A stretch of DNA of 64,000 nt from Mytilus edulis (lineage: Eukaryota; Mollusca; Bivalvia; Mytilida; Mytilidae), in NCBI RefSeq assembly GCF_963676685.1, contig NC_092348.1:26883386-26947385 (forward strand), read 5' to 3'. Position numbers and translations under genes: made by a program. The notes under the pieces were generated by a model that was not told the DNA's origin, did not search any database, and worked only from the letters and a program-made list of their open reading frames with translations. Each line of letters opens with the position of its first letter. Position 1 is the first letter of the stretch. Of the stretch, positions 11,850 through 25,500 are shown piece by piece.

Positions 11850-14165
11850 AACAAGATATTTTTATTTATGATTTTATGATAAATTTTTGGACCATATATA
11901 AACTGTTCTATAAAAACAAGCACGCAAAAATCATAAGATAGAAATATAAGTAATATGTGAGTAAAGTTAATTGAATCATTTAAGTTAATATCCTTTGGGC
12001 TCGAATGTAGTTAACTAATAAATGTGTTTTATAGGATAGCTCAAATCCTCATCCAAATAATATAATCTAGTATATGTAATAAAACCCTTCCTACTACACC
12101 GAGTTTTAATGCCAAGCGGTAGACATATTTTAGGTACCAATTAAGTAATTGAATGAGTAATAGATAACAATAATTAATCATGAATGTGCAAAGATTTAAA
12201 AACAAAAGTATTTTTCTTTGTTCGTACATATTATACTCCGCTTCAGTAGATTTATCTACTTATCTTCAGATAGTTTCAGATATACATTAATACATGGCTT
12301 TCAAAAGTCTAAATGTAAGTGTTCTCGTACATTTTTTGCCTAATAAAGAAAATCAAAATGCTTTGGTAAAGCTATTTCTAATTCCCCCTTTTTAATGAGA
12401 CATACATCAAGGACAAGAGGTGTATATCATTTCATTCTGACACATGAATTAAGTTTCCCGTCTTAACCGAAAATTGTTTAAATTTTATTACTTAGTTAAT
12501 TAATTTATTTGAATTGAAATAAATGATACAGCAAATATAATTAAATAATTCCACGGCGATCTATTTTTATTTGTAACAAACTTGAAACTTGAATTAGTAT
12601 TATAGATGTGTATATTGAATGCTCCCTTGTTTTATAATCCACTGATCCGAATAGACAGTCACACCTGGCAAGGTGTGCCCTAGAGGCGTGGTTAAATACC
12701 GAAGTGCAAATAACAATTTACCTTTCAACAAGAGCATCTAAGAGTATTCAATTTGCCACAGAACCGTGAATACACACATCGTATAAATCTAGTCAAAGCA
12801 GAGATAGTAAAAGGTCAATAAGAGTACACCAACATATTGTCTTTACAGATTATTGTACTTTAATTTGTTCACCTCATATATCAGTCCGAAAATGCATTAA
12901 TTAATAAATTTATAACTTTTTTGGTTGTCTACTAAAATAATTCGAATATATACGTTTAACATAGAAAATTTATCTCATGAATGTGTACAATTGCACGTCT
13001 GTGCGTCTTATCTTCTTATTATCGGATGTTTATTAGATAAACCATAAGTCATCGGCGCGCTTACGATTACGTTTAAATATCATTAAAAACCAAGACTTTT
13101 ACTGATTGTATTTTAAATCCCGGCATGCAAAAACCAGGAGAAAACGTCACGACCTACAGGAAGTAGTTAAAAAAATTTCATTAATTGTTGAATTTCTCCT
13201 TTATTACTGGACATATAGCGATAAAACTTTGTGAATATATATATTTTGTCATAATGAACATATTTAAACCATAAGTAAAAAATCGCGAATTTTCCCTTTA
13301 ATGTCCAGTGGCAAAAATATCATGTCTTTTCGAGACTTCATTTTGTTTTTCTTTGTTTTTTTATGGAATATAAATGCATAGTTCATCATGTATCAAAGTT
13401 CTTTATATATATATTGTACTTTCACAATGTATTGGGTTTGAATGTTCCTAATGACAAATACTTTGACCTATAAAGGTTTACTTTTACAAATCATGACTTG
13501 GATGGAGAGTAGTCTCATTGGCACTTATGCCACATCTTTTTATATCTAACCAATGAACATGAACATTGATAGAGCATCAGACTTACAAACAAATCCAAAA
13601 CATAAACTGAAGCAACTTTAATGCACCAAATAAATTTCAATGTGAATATGTCATAATGATGACTACAGACACAGAACCATTTTATTTTAATATGTTCTAT
13701 TGTTTAGTATTTCCTATTGAATTTGCCTCCCGCTGACCAAATGCAATACAAATAAATTAAGTATATGTTAACTATCAAACTGAACATTTTCAAACAAAGT
13801 CAGTCTTCTTTAATTATTATTTCTTCTAAAAATAAGAATGTGTCTATAATGCATTCATTTGAATTCATTTAATCTGTATATCAGAATACATTACAATATT
13901 TTAACAATTATTTTCTGTAAAATATAACAGGCATTGAAAACATATGCATTGTGTCTAACGGTTGAACCTCTTTGAAATTAAAATACAAAATTAACAATAC
14001 AAAATAGATTTATTTTGCAATTTTTCCAACCATATACAGTTGAAGAAAACATAGCGAGGATCGATTCAAGCCTTTCAATGCTGGTTTGGTGTTATCATAA
14101 GACCTACAAGAACATTTTATTGATATAAGCGTATAAACATTTGAATTGAAAATTTCAATAGAAAA
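11850..14165. other. No gene seen (11.9-14.2 kb)
   Basis: AT-rich, non-coding. A small hairpin CACACCTGGCAAGGTGTG lies near 12661, and a fragment of the interspersed repeat ending TCATTGGCACTTATGCCACA near 13500. Confidence 0.6.
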
Positions 14166-14169
14166 ATCC

Positions 14170-14475
14170 TGAATGGGCATCTAAGGGCTATCCTCAAAGA
14201 CAGAAATATTCAGGTATCTAAGGGCTATCCTCAAAGACAGAAATATTCAGGTATCTAAGGGCTATCCTCAAAGACAGAAATATTCAGGCATCTAAGGGCT
14301 ATCCTCAAAGACAGAAATATTCCATCTAAGGGCTATCCTCAAAGACAGGAATATTCAGGCATCTTAGGGCTATCCTCAAAGACAGGAATATTCAGGCATC
14401 TAAGGGCTATCCTCAAAGACAGAAATATTCAGGTATTTTAAAAAAGGGCTATCCTCAAAGACAGGAATATTCTAA
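14170..14475. repeat. 37-bp minisatellite, about 8 copies
   Basis: Unit ATCTAAGGGCTATCCTCAAA followed by GACAGAAATATTCAGGT. Copies 1-4 are nearly identical, one later copy lacks CAGG, and the last two vary. Confidence 0.95.
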
Positions 14476-15489
14476 CTTGTCAGGTCAGCAGTTTGTATTT
14501 CAACACATATTGTTAATATTTTAATGTTTGAACTTATATTGATTTATCAACAAACAAATAACTCTTAACCTTCTGATATCAACAGAATCGTGTAAAAAAA
14601 AATCAACAAAACATATAAAACTAACAAATGCACTCATGCACATGCTGTCAAAATATTTGACAAAGTTGAAAAGTCCAAACAAATTTCATTAATGTGTATT
14701 CATTTTTATTTGTGGGATACCAAATGTTTGTTAATTTCTTTTGCAAAAGGAGCACCACAAATTGACAAATTTAAAGGTTGAATTTGCATATGCTTATATG
14801 CTGACTTTTACAAAACCATTATATCCAATATGCACAAAAATACAATTTGTACTCAATCCACAAAAATTGCACACCAAAAAAAAGTTCATGCAGAGATATA
14901 TCTCATCTGTATATATATGTAAACTCGATTTTATAATTGAAAATGTTGATATCAAAATGGTAATACTTTGAAATGTAAATATGCACAATATTCAACTTTT
15001 GAACCCTTACCAAATAATTTCCAAGAAAAAAAGATATGCTAATGATAATACAACTGCATGCAAAATTTCATGGACTTATCATGAGATTTCTCTTAAAATA
15101 GCATCAAGAACAAATTTTGACAACTAAGCTAAAGTTTCAAAGTCAATAGACCATGACTGAGGGACTGGGGAAAAAATACAGTCAGGATCCTACTTCGTCA
15201 AAATTATCTCCCCATTACGCCAGTTCATTTTCACAATCGTAAAAACGGAAGCCACTGTAGCGATGACGCGCTACCAATTTTGCTCTTGGAAACCGATAAA
15301 TTTATCCACATTGCACCAATACGATCCTTATATGTCAGTTATATTTTAAAAGACAAATGTATTAACTAGCTAATGAGCATCAGTTAATGATCTTGTCTGC
15401 ATTGATTCAACTTAAAACTATTGTCTGATCGGTTGTTAGGTGGAATTTTCGAAAAATCATAAACATTTAAAAAAAATCTAATTAAATAT

Positions 15490-16055
15490 TTCGTGGAAGG
15501 GCAGACTAGATTTTTTTTAGTGGTTGAAGACTATAAACCCTAGTTATCACACACAAAAAATTAGAATTTTTCGAAGATATGCATTTTCATCATCCAACTT
15601 GTAAGACTGTCGTCAAGTACTTTCAGTAAAAAAATAGCTATTCGAACACACCTTCCCTGTTTTTTTGACTCATTAGATAGGTATTTCACTTGACCCATAT
15701 ATTTCATCTTTTAGTACTGTTATTTTTGTGTGTTATAAAGTCAACCTATAGCTTTAATATATAAAAATGATAGAATCTGAAGCGAGACGATGTATGAAAT
15801 ATTCTTACTTTGAACGATATCAAGACAAAATACTCAACTCAAACACGCCCTAACATAAAAAGGTGCACTCGATTTTCTCTTTTCGATACAATTGTTACCT
15901 ATTTTTGGGAATTTTTTCTTCAGTCACATAATGGAAGGGCAGACACGAAAATTACTGAACTAATAGATTGATATCTTTTCCGTCCGTGGTAATTTTTTCA
16001 AAAAAATCGGAGGTTATGCATTTTTGTCATCCAACTTGAAAGATACCCATGTCGT
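15490..16055 (+). repeat. Two direct copies of a ~120-bp segment
   Basis: GGAAGGGCAGAC ... ATGCATTTT.ATCATCCAACTTG appears at about 15496-15602 and again at about 15931-16040, 437 bp apart. The copies are diverged and no coding frame is kept. Confidence 0.6.
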
Positions 16056-17149
16056 CGACTTGATATCTAATTGTTCTGCTTAACTATGTACTAGATAAAT
16101 TGAAAACTTATGCAAATGGTGTTTTTGAAATAAAACACCTCGTAATTGAGAAGAAAATTGCAGTTTTGTTTGTTTCTATTAACTTTTTAAAAATTTGTCA
16201 CTATAGTAAACAATACAGTAAACATTTATCGCCTTCTCTAATAGAGAGCTTCGATTCTTTTGTTCTATTTCAACCTGGTTTCCGACTGAATATCTCCATT
16301 GAAATGAGATGTCCCAATGCTCATACAACTGCAAACGAAAATATTAATTATGTTTTGATTACTAACTACTTTTTATAAAATTATTAAATATTAATTACCT
16401 CTACCCTTTCATCATTTTTCATGAAATAAATAAAACAAAATTATTTTTTTTAGAAAATACATGGAGAATAGGTCCATTTCAATGGATTTTTACAGCGAAA
16501 GTCTTTTTTTTTTTTTAAATAATGTTTTTTACAAAACTTTTTTTCTCGATTTTAAGGGGATGAAAAGGGGGAGCGGACTATACATAAATGCGTACTATAC
16601 ACGGCCGAATACGGTATTACCTTAATTACAACCGTAAACAAATTTGACCACACAACCATTACACTGTCTGGACCAGCACACCAAAGTCTTACATTTTTAA
16701 TGTTAAGTTGAGATAATATATCAGTCAACAGAACAAATGGACGCAACTGTCATATTCCTAACTTGGTACAGACATTTTACAAAGAAAAGAGAAGATTAAA
16801 CATTTTACAAAGAAAAAAGGAGATTAAACCTTATTTCACAGCTAGCTAACCTCAAACTTGTAGAACAGTTGTTAATAGATTGGAAAAATTGGGTAAAAAA
16901 AATATCCAAATTGACAAGATAATAATGTTTTAATTCCATGCATTAATTTTTACAAACAATTTATTTCCAACCTAATATATTTCACTTTGGAATAAATAAT
17001 GAAACGTTTCTAAAATTTCATACACAACCTGAATATATATATATTAATATAAAATGGGATAAAGGATTGTTATGAAACACTTTTTTCCATTAAACAACTT
17101 TTAATACATTTTTCTATTTTTAGATCAAAATCTTTGAGAGAAAAAAATC

Positions 17150-17700
17150 AACTCAATTAAATGCAAAATTTCAGAATTCCTCAGGACAAAGTTCTTTTTT
17201 GAGATGCTTCTAATATTTAGATTGTCCACATTATAAAGAATGAGATGCAATGAAAGGAAATGTATAGTTTAAAAAGGAGATTCATTTTCAATCAAATACT
17301 AAGAGGAAACCCTCAATCTAAATAGAAACTGGACTCATCGATCCTGAATACATTTATCAAACAAATAGATTCACATCACTTTATATCAAGAAAAAGCAAG
17401 AATTACAAAAAAATGTAGTTTTGTTATTTTCAGCTAGTCTAACTGCTAAGTAATTTGAATTCAACTCTTGCATCTACCTATAAGGGGTACTTATAAATAA
17501 TCTCTTATATCTAACAATTACTCAAAAAGGTTTCTGCAACAGACAAGATTATTGGAAAAACTGGTCTACAGTTAACTTATAAAATGTTTTCTTCAATGTA
17601 TTGCAGTAAATAGGGTTTAGTCCTTTTTTTTCATTAGAATTGAATTCATCTTTTTGTAAATTCATTTGGGTGTAAAAGCTTTGACCAAAGTACATTTAGT
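17150..17700 (+). repeat. Diverged copy of the segment at 8960-9480
   Basis: Same order and orientation of blocks as the partner 8.2 kb away. It lies just downstream of the ZNF341 3' end. Either an old segmental duplication or two copies of an uncharacterised interspersed repeat. Confidence 0.6.
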
Positions 17701-18386
17701 ATGAAGCGAGAAAGCACTTCATTCTAAAAATGTGGGCATGGTCAATGCTTTTAAAGCCCTATGAAATTACAATAAGAATCATTCAATACTTATAATTACA
17801 TGTTTGAGCTAGGATCATGAAAACACTATTTTTATCAAGTTTTTCTTTTGTTTACCTGTGCACTCTATTGTGTGAGCTTGTGTCATCATGCATGTTACAT
17901 TTCATTGTGTAATAATGTTAATTTCAGAAGGACACAAGATTGTTGTTAGCCAATCAAAATAATGTATCATAATAAAACTTACATGCAATGTAAATTATGT
18001 AATTATTTATCAGTCAGCCAAAATATGACACATTGAATTTTTAAACATATACTTTTCTGTAATATAATATCCATGCACACAAATTTTATCATAAATTTAT
18101 ATAGTAGAATTGATTATGCACAAGAAAATTGGTTAAAAATAGATGGTAAATGCTATAATTCCTCAATACAATAATATATCAATTTATTTAAAATAAATAA
18201 GTAGTATCACACAGTTAATCTTATCTTAATTAGAATATTCCATTATCTATATTTCTTACAGCTAATTAAAACATAGCCAATTAGATGATATAAATTCAAT
18301 ATATCATTAAATCATCCCAGCTGTCTTCACTTTTTAATGTTCCTTTTATAGTACTTATGTAATTTGACTTTTACCCTACATCATTC

Positions 18387-18392
18387 TTTATT
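18387..18392 (-). terminator. Candidate poly(A) signal of ZNF341
   Basis: TTTATT on plus is AATAAA on the gene strand, about 60 nt past the stop codon. Alternatives further downstream cannot be excluded in such AT-rich sequence. Confidence 0.45.
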
Positions 18393-18449
18393 CATATCAA
18401 TGAAAACAAAATTATTAATTCAAGTATGACCTTATTTTAATTAATTTTT

Positions 18450-19573
18450 TTAATGATGAGCAGACTGAAGAATCTCTGCATGAGCTTTAAGTATACTCTC
18501 TGTCCCCTGAAGGACAGGGTCACCTTCTGAGCCCACAAAATCTTCTAGTTGATTGACATATGATTGTTGGTGGTGCTGACCAGCTGATGAAACAACTATA
18601 CCGTTCTCAACCATAGCATCATTATCATCTTGTAGTGTCACTTGAACTGGAACCAATTCTTCCACAGATATACAGGGTCCAACACCAGAAACCATGGCTC
18701 CATGCACCCCCATGCCACTCATAGCTGTAACTTGCAGTGGCAGTGCATCGCCATCGGTGGCTCCTTCAACAGATGCCACATGTACAGGTAACATTGTTCC
18801 TCTCTGGGTTTCTATAATTGTTATTGGCATTGAGGCTACATTTGAAGATAACATTTGTGCTGTTGATGTTGGTAAAAGATGTGTCTGAAATTCTGATTGG
18901 CCTGCATGTGGATTCTGTATGTGCACTGTAACATATTGTTGATTAAGCAAATTTTCTGGTGGAATGACCTTGACACAGAAATCCTGTTTATCCACTGAAG
19001 ACACATCACCTTCCATTAATCTATCAGGTGGATTCATCTGCTGTTGAAAATCTTGTTCGGGTTTTAAACTGAAATCAGCTTCATGTGGTTGAATGATAAT
19101 TCTACCTCTACTTGGTGTAACATGCATTTCAGCTTGATCCTGTTCTGGGGCAGCTTCAGTGCTTTGAGATTCCTCTTCCGTGTTCTGATCATGACTGACT
19201 ATAGTTCTATTTCTTCTTTTTCTTGTGTTTATTTCCGATGCCTTATTTAAAGAATCTTTTGTTACTGTAATCATACGTTTCTTAGGCCTTCCAACTTTCC
19301 TTCTATTTCTATGTCTATAAACATATACACGTGTCTGACCCGGTTTTAATGGCTGACATTTGTGATCTTTGAATGTCTTTGGTCTCCAGAATCCCTTACC
19401 ACATGACTCGCACTTAAATTTGTAATCTGCAACGTGTCCACGTTCATGTTCCCTTAGATGTGGTCTACGACTAAATGTTTTTCCACAGTCTTTACATTCA
19501 AAAGGTCTAACCCCACTATGTGTAATGATGTGGGCCTTTAACTTGTCAGGTCTGTTGAATTCTTTATCACAAC
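18450..19573 (-). CDS. ZNF341: ZNF341 exon 12, last fingers and C-terminal tail
   Basis: Acceptor CTCCAG; 373 codons then TAA. It completes finger 11 ([18 protein letters not shown]), adds finger 12 ([17 protein letters not shown]) and a final C2HC-like finger (FKCESC..GF...TFKDHKC). A basic patch with VGRPKKR resembles an AT-hook. The remaining ~270 residues are an acidic, Gln-rich tail rich in short hydrophobic beta-like stretches (VTVHIQ, LPVHVAS), of a kind common in activation domains. It ends SAHH. The vertebrate tail is shorter. Confidence 0.96.
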
Positions 19574-22500
19574 CTGGAGATAAATATGAAATTATCTTTA
19601 AAATTTGTATTGAAAAAAAGTTTTATATCAACATCAAAAGTAAATGTGATAACAAGTGGTAAATTATGTATCAGTATCATATAAAGCAAATCAAGAAATC
19701 CTGCAACATCATCAACACTGATCAATTGTTTAAGAGATAACTAGTATTCTGACATAAATGACTAGACATTGTTACAATTATAATGAAATATAACAAAATT
19801 AATACAAGACTAAAACATGATACTACAAATGTATTTTTAAATTTCATAACTGCACTAGTACTCTATGGTTTTATTGTTTGCTGTTACAAAATAAAAGTAA
19901 AGAGTAAAGTGTCCAAAAAAATCCATTGATGTTAAAAAGCAAATTCAATGTGGTATTTCTCAGTTTTCATATATAGCAATCTAGTATCCCTTCTTTATTT
20001 CAGCAGTGGAAAGATTAAAACAAATACATTTAAACCTGCTTCATTTCTATGCACCTGTCCAAAGTCAGAAGCATGTTGTTCAGTGGTTGTCATTTGTTGA
20101 TGTGGTTAATAAGTGTTTCTAGTTTTTTATAGACTCCGTTGGTTTTCCGGTTTATTTGTTTTATAATGGACATTTTGGGGCCCTTTATAGCGTCAACAAA
20201 TTTGACAGGGATTATATTTCTTTAGGTCATCCTCAGATAGTGTTCAACAATTATATAAAGTTTAATTGATATATCTGTCTAGCTGCTGATGCAGGACTGG
20301 TTCACAAGACACATGGACAAATAGATGGATTGATACATGTAAAAGTTCAGACACACAGATGTATAGACAGCATGGTTCCTATATGAAAAACAATAAGAAT
20401 GTGTCCATAGTATACGGATGCCCCATTCACCTTATCATTTTCCATTTTCAGTGGACCGTGAAATTGGGGTCAAAACTTTAATTTGGAATTAAAATTAGCA
20501 AGATCATATCATAGGAAACATTTGTACTAAATTTCAAGTTGATGTTACTTCAACTTCATCAAAAACTACCTTGACCAAAAACTTAAACCAAAACTTTAAC
20601 CTGAACTTCGCACTATCATTTTCTATGTTCAGTGGACCGTGAAATTTGGCATTAAAATTAGAAAGATCATATCATGGGGAACATGTGTACTAAGTTTCAA
20701 GCATCAAAAACTACCTTGACCAAAAACTTTATTAAACCTGAAGTGGGACGAACGGACGTACGAACGAACGGACCCACATACCAGAAAACATTAATGCCCC
20801 TTTACTATTGTAGGAGGTGGAGCATAAAAATTGATTGTGGGGTTATAAGAACTATGTGTTGAATACAGATATTTCTAGGATGTATTGGCTATTTTGTACC
20901 TATTTTTATAATTGTGTCAATAATGCAAAAAAGAAGTTATTTCTACTACAATATGTAACAAACCTGTATAACTTTTGAATGGACATTTAAACCTCTTAGC
21001 AGTATCGTGTATAGTCATGTGACGTTTGAGTTTGTCTTTCCTGTTAAAAGAAGCTCCACACTGCTGACAAGAGAAGGGTTTCTCCCCACTGTGGATCATC
21101 TGATGCATTTTAAGATAATGTTCTGCTTTGAACCTCTTCTGACATATAGTACACTGGAACTGACCTGGAACATATTGTGAGGCATGTGTTACATTACACT
21201 ACTGGGGATTCATTATTTTTTTGTTGGATACCAATTTGCGTTGGTTTTGTGGATACAGGTGGACCAAATGGATAAAATAAAATTGTAAAGGCTCCAATCA
21301 AGACTTTGGCAAAACCACAAAATCAAATATCCATGAACATGCAATTTTCCCCTATCCACGAAGATTGGTACCCACAAAAATAAATGAACTCACAGTATTT
21401 AAATTTATCATTCATTATGTCATCAGAGATTTCTTGTTTGTTGATCTATTTTTTTGTTTTGTATAATCAATGTTGACATATATGCCTTCTGTGGGTTTAA
21501 TGACTAAAAAGAATGAACTCTGTACTAGTATTTGATACTTGCAAAAATAACTTTTTATAAAAATTACCTTTTTTAAGGGTTTCTATTTTTTTCTGCAGTT
21601 ACCAGAATGCATGAATTTCAAGTACATTTTTTACTATATTATATCAAATAATCTCAAACCATTTATAAATTGTAGCAGGATAACTGCTTTTTTTTTTAAT
21701 AAAAAAACGTGTTTTGGAGATGAAGTTAAATGACTGGAACTAATGCCAATAAGACAAATATTAACCATTAGGAGCAAGGATGTAAACAAATACATTCTTT
21801 TTAATCTCATCCTTAATTTAAGACTTTATCTAAATTCACCAAGAACAACTAATTTGATTTTATGACATCCAATACCCGCTTCCTAACTACATGATTTGGG
21901 CCTTCAAAAGTGAATACTGCTTAGTTTTACCATTTTGTTTAAAGTATATTGTCAACATTTGGAAAAGAATAAATGTTAGTTTAGTTTAAACATATTTAAT
22001 TATAGTGGATTGGTAAACAAGTTTTGCAACTTATATTAATCTCTTTTCACTTTGCGGGTGTGAGTGCTGCCTTGTAGCGGCATTAGCCTGCTCTTTTTTG
22101 GAAATCTTCAAGGGTGTCTTTAATGTGCAAGAGATATAGCTCTCTCTTAACACGGGTCAGCCATTTATCGTCCCCTTCCGACGGACTATCATCGTTTCCT
22201 CAAGACCATACTCGCAAATGGTGTCAAGGGAGCGCTGAAAATTCAGTCCCTGAAATTTTCATCCCAGACGGGGAATAAATGTTGCCTATGTTATTATTCA
22301 AAAGGAAAACATTTCTCTAGGTGAGGTCAACGGTCAAGACTTTTCAGTTCATTATCTTCTAATCCATTAAGCATTAAATGTTATTTGCAGTATCAATGAC
22401 AAATAAACTTTTTTCAAACAAGGTAGAGATCAAGGCTAATAAAACTGTTTAATGTAAGCTTTAAAAGAGTAGGTCCGTTAAGGGCAGATTTTGGCCTCAA

Positions 22501-25500
22501 ATTTCAAGATCATCTGACGAAAGATTTTAGACACTTTTCAAACACTTTTAAGTGTTTATTTCAGTTGATTCAATTAGTTTAAGTGAAAGATTTTAACTGA
22601 TTTACTCATCATTACGGAAACCGTCTCAAATTTAACTAAAATGCTAAAATTGTGAAGATTTCAGTAATTTAGCATGACTTAATGATGTTAGTACCTGATA
22701 TATGTGCATTATAATTGTCAAAAACAGCCCATATTTATGTAACAGAAGCATTCTACTTTCCAATAAATAACTAAAAGTTTACATTTTAACAATTTTGTAA
22801 AACTGTTATATATTTGGGGCCAAAATGGGGTCTTACTGAACCTACTGCTTTAAGACATAGTCAAACTAGAGAAGATACCATAGGAACAACCAAAAACCAT
22901 AATTCTATCAAGAAAGAGACACCACCATGACCTAAAAGACAAAATGATGTGAATAAAAGCTGAATAGAAGCTGTCTACTCAACTGATGACACCTACAGCT
23001 TCTACTGTTAAAATATGTTTTCGCACATTGCTTATATGGTATAGATTGCAGGATAAACTATTTCTAATGTCAGAGGTAAATAGCTTACCTTCAGATCCAT
23101 GAGATGGTAAATGTCGCCTGAGATATCTCTCACAAGTGAAGACTTTTTCACAATAAGGACAGGGATGAGAGTGTGAGGAAGTAGCCATGTGATGTTCTAA
23201 TGCCTCGGGGGAAGAATATTTGTTCATGCACTTGGTACACTGGAAATGCCTGCAAAGAAAATAACTCAAAAGCTAAAACATAGAATGCTTTATTCCTCAT
23301 ATTTTTAAAAGTGTCTGAATTAAGGGAAAGATTTGACTGCCTTCACAATTTTTGCTTTTTTGCAAAAATTCTTTAAAAATAATTCCTAATACATGTACAA
23401 CAAGATACTAATTTTTTCACCAAAATTAAAGTTTGACACTGCCATCAATTTAAGGTGGTACCCAACACTTTCACTAAAATTAATTTGGCTCGTTTAATTT
23501 TCATAAAATTTTTACAAAGTATTTACTTTGACCCTTTAACAAAAATATGAAAAATTGAAAAAATTTGAACCAAGCGTTTTATCAGAAAAATTACACAGGT
23601 TATATAGCAGTTTGACAAACACTAATTTTGATTATTGAGAAGCTTTATATTGCCTTTACAACACAACGTAATTAAAACGTTTATCTGATATTACAGAGTT
23701 ATCTCCCTGTAGTGTTAGGTACCACCTTAACTGTTCTTTTGAAAAATCAACTGTTTATGTGTTCTGATTAGTCATTGAAGATTTCCACAACATATATCTA
23801 TATATTGCTTACATCCACTTCTTTTTTCCAACAATTAATTACCATAACTTTGAAGTGGTAAAAGTGACTGGGAAAATCAAATTAACCATGTCTTTAGTGG
23901 TCCAATCATTCTATCAAAATTTCAATAAATTTATTAAAAAAAAACCAGTTCTCTCTTTCTCTCCATGAGATGAAATAATTTGTCCCTTGTGTCTCTTATA
24001 AGTAGAAGATGAACTTCATTTCACCATAAAATGTACAAAACTTAACAAATTAGACGACAACATTTTCTAAAATTAGAGCAATAGTTTCTTTTTTAAATGT
24101 ATATGTGTGGTGAAAATAATATAATTGGAATTATTGTAAAATTCATAAGTGGCAGGTACAAATCTACAATCTATGCATTTACACCAAGTCTATACATACA
24201 TTGGACCAGATTTACTGTGTAATTTGAGTACAAGCTGTATGTAACTTCAATTGTATACAAACCTTGGCCCCGGTTTGACTGGATGATTTGGATATAAGCT
24301 GTGTGTGTACTGGTGAACACCTAGTTCATAAAGTGATGAGAAGAATTTATTACACATGTGACATCTATATTGTAATTCATTCTCATGTGATTTAACATGC
24401 TGTAGAAAGGCATCTAAATCTTTAAAGCTGAGACTGCAGTCTTTCTGTACACATTTATACACCTATAGGAGAAAATAGATCAGATGTAGTATATAATAAC
24501 AGTTCACCTCTTCCCAAACATGGTGGGATGACGCTTGTAGAAATATCAAAGCAGTTGGATTTTTTACATAAATAAGGCCGTTGGTCTTCTTGTTTGAATT
24601 GTTAAACATTGTCATTTCAGGGCCTTTTATAGCTGACTATGAGGTATGGGTTTCGCTAATTGTTAAAGGCTGTATGGTGACCTGTAGTTGTTAATTTCTG
24701 TGTCATTTGGTTTCTTGTGGAGAGTTGTCTCATTGGCAATTATACCAGATCTTCTTTTTTTTATAATTAAAGGTATAATCTACCTTCAGAGACTTTTGAA
24801 ATATAGGTCACTTAGTTTCTGAGAAATTAACTTGATACATTAGAAGTGAATTTTACTTATAAAGTGCAAAATATATGGAAAATCTCAATGATCTTCTTTT
24901 AAATGGCTTTCTTAGTCCCTTAAATGTATGCTTACCCATTTAAACAAATATTAGTCCCTTAGACAGTCAGATATATAACTCTATAGGGTTATTCCAGGAA
25001 ATAACTTGTGTGTGTTATTACAGATACTTTCACCTTAAATTTTCAAAATCTGTAATATCATATGCTTGTTATTTGTAAAATTATTTCATTTATAGTGGGC
25101 TCTAGGGAACTCTTGAGACTTTGCGCAGAAACTAAATGCATAGTCTTGATAACTAATTAATAACTAATTAAATTAATACATTTTTGATGGACCATGCAGT
25201 GATGTCTCTAACTGTTGAAGAAGCAGGCTGAATTTGTAAAATTGGCGGCAAGTAATTGCGGACGGCGAAGCAGTTCGCGGCGACGAGCTTGCTCGTCGTT
25301 ACTACGGCAGGGGGTCTGGGGCCCGCTCAAGGGCCCCAGGATTTTTTTTAAAAATTGGTGCAAAATCCTGCATTTTGGGGGTATCCTAGACCCTTATTCA
25401 GACCTCTGAAAACATCATTTTTTACTGAAGATAATGTAAATGATTAACTAAAATTAGCAACATGATGGGTAAATTTTCTGTACATTGATCATCTTGATGG

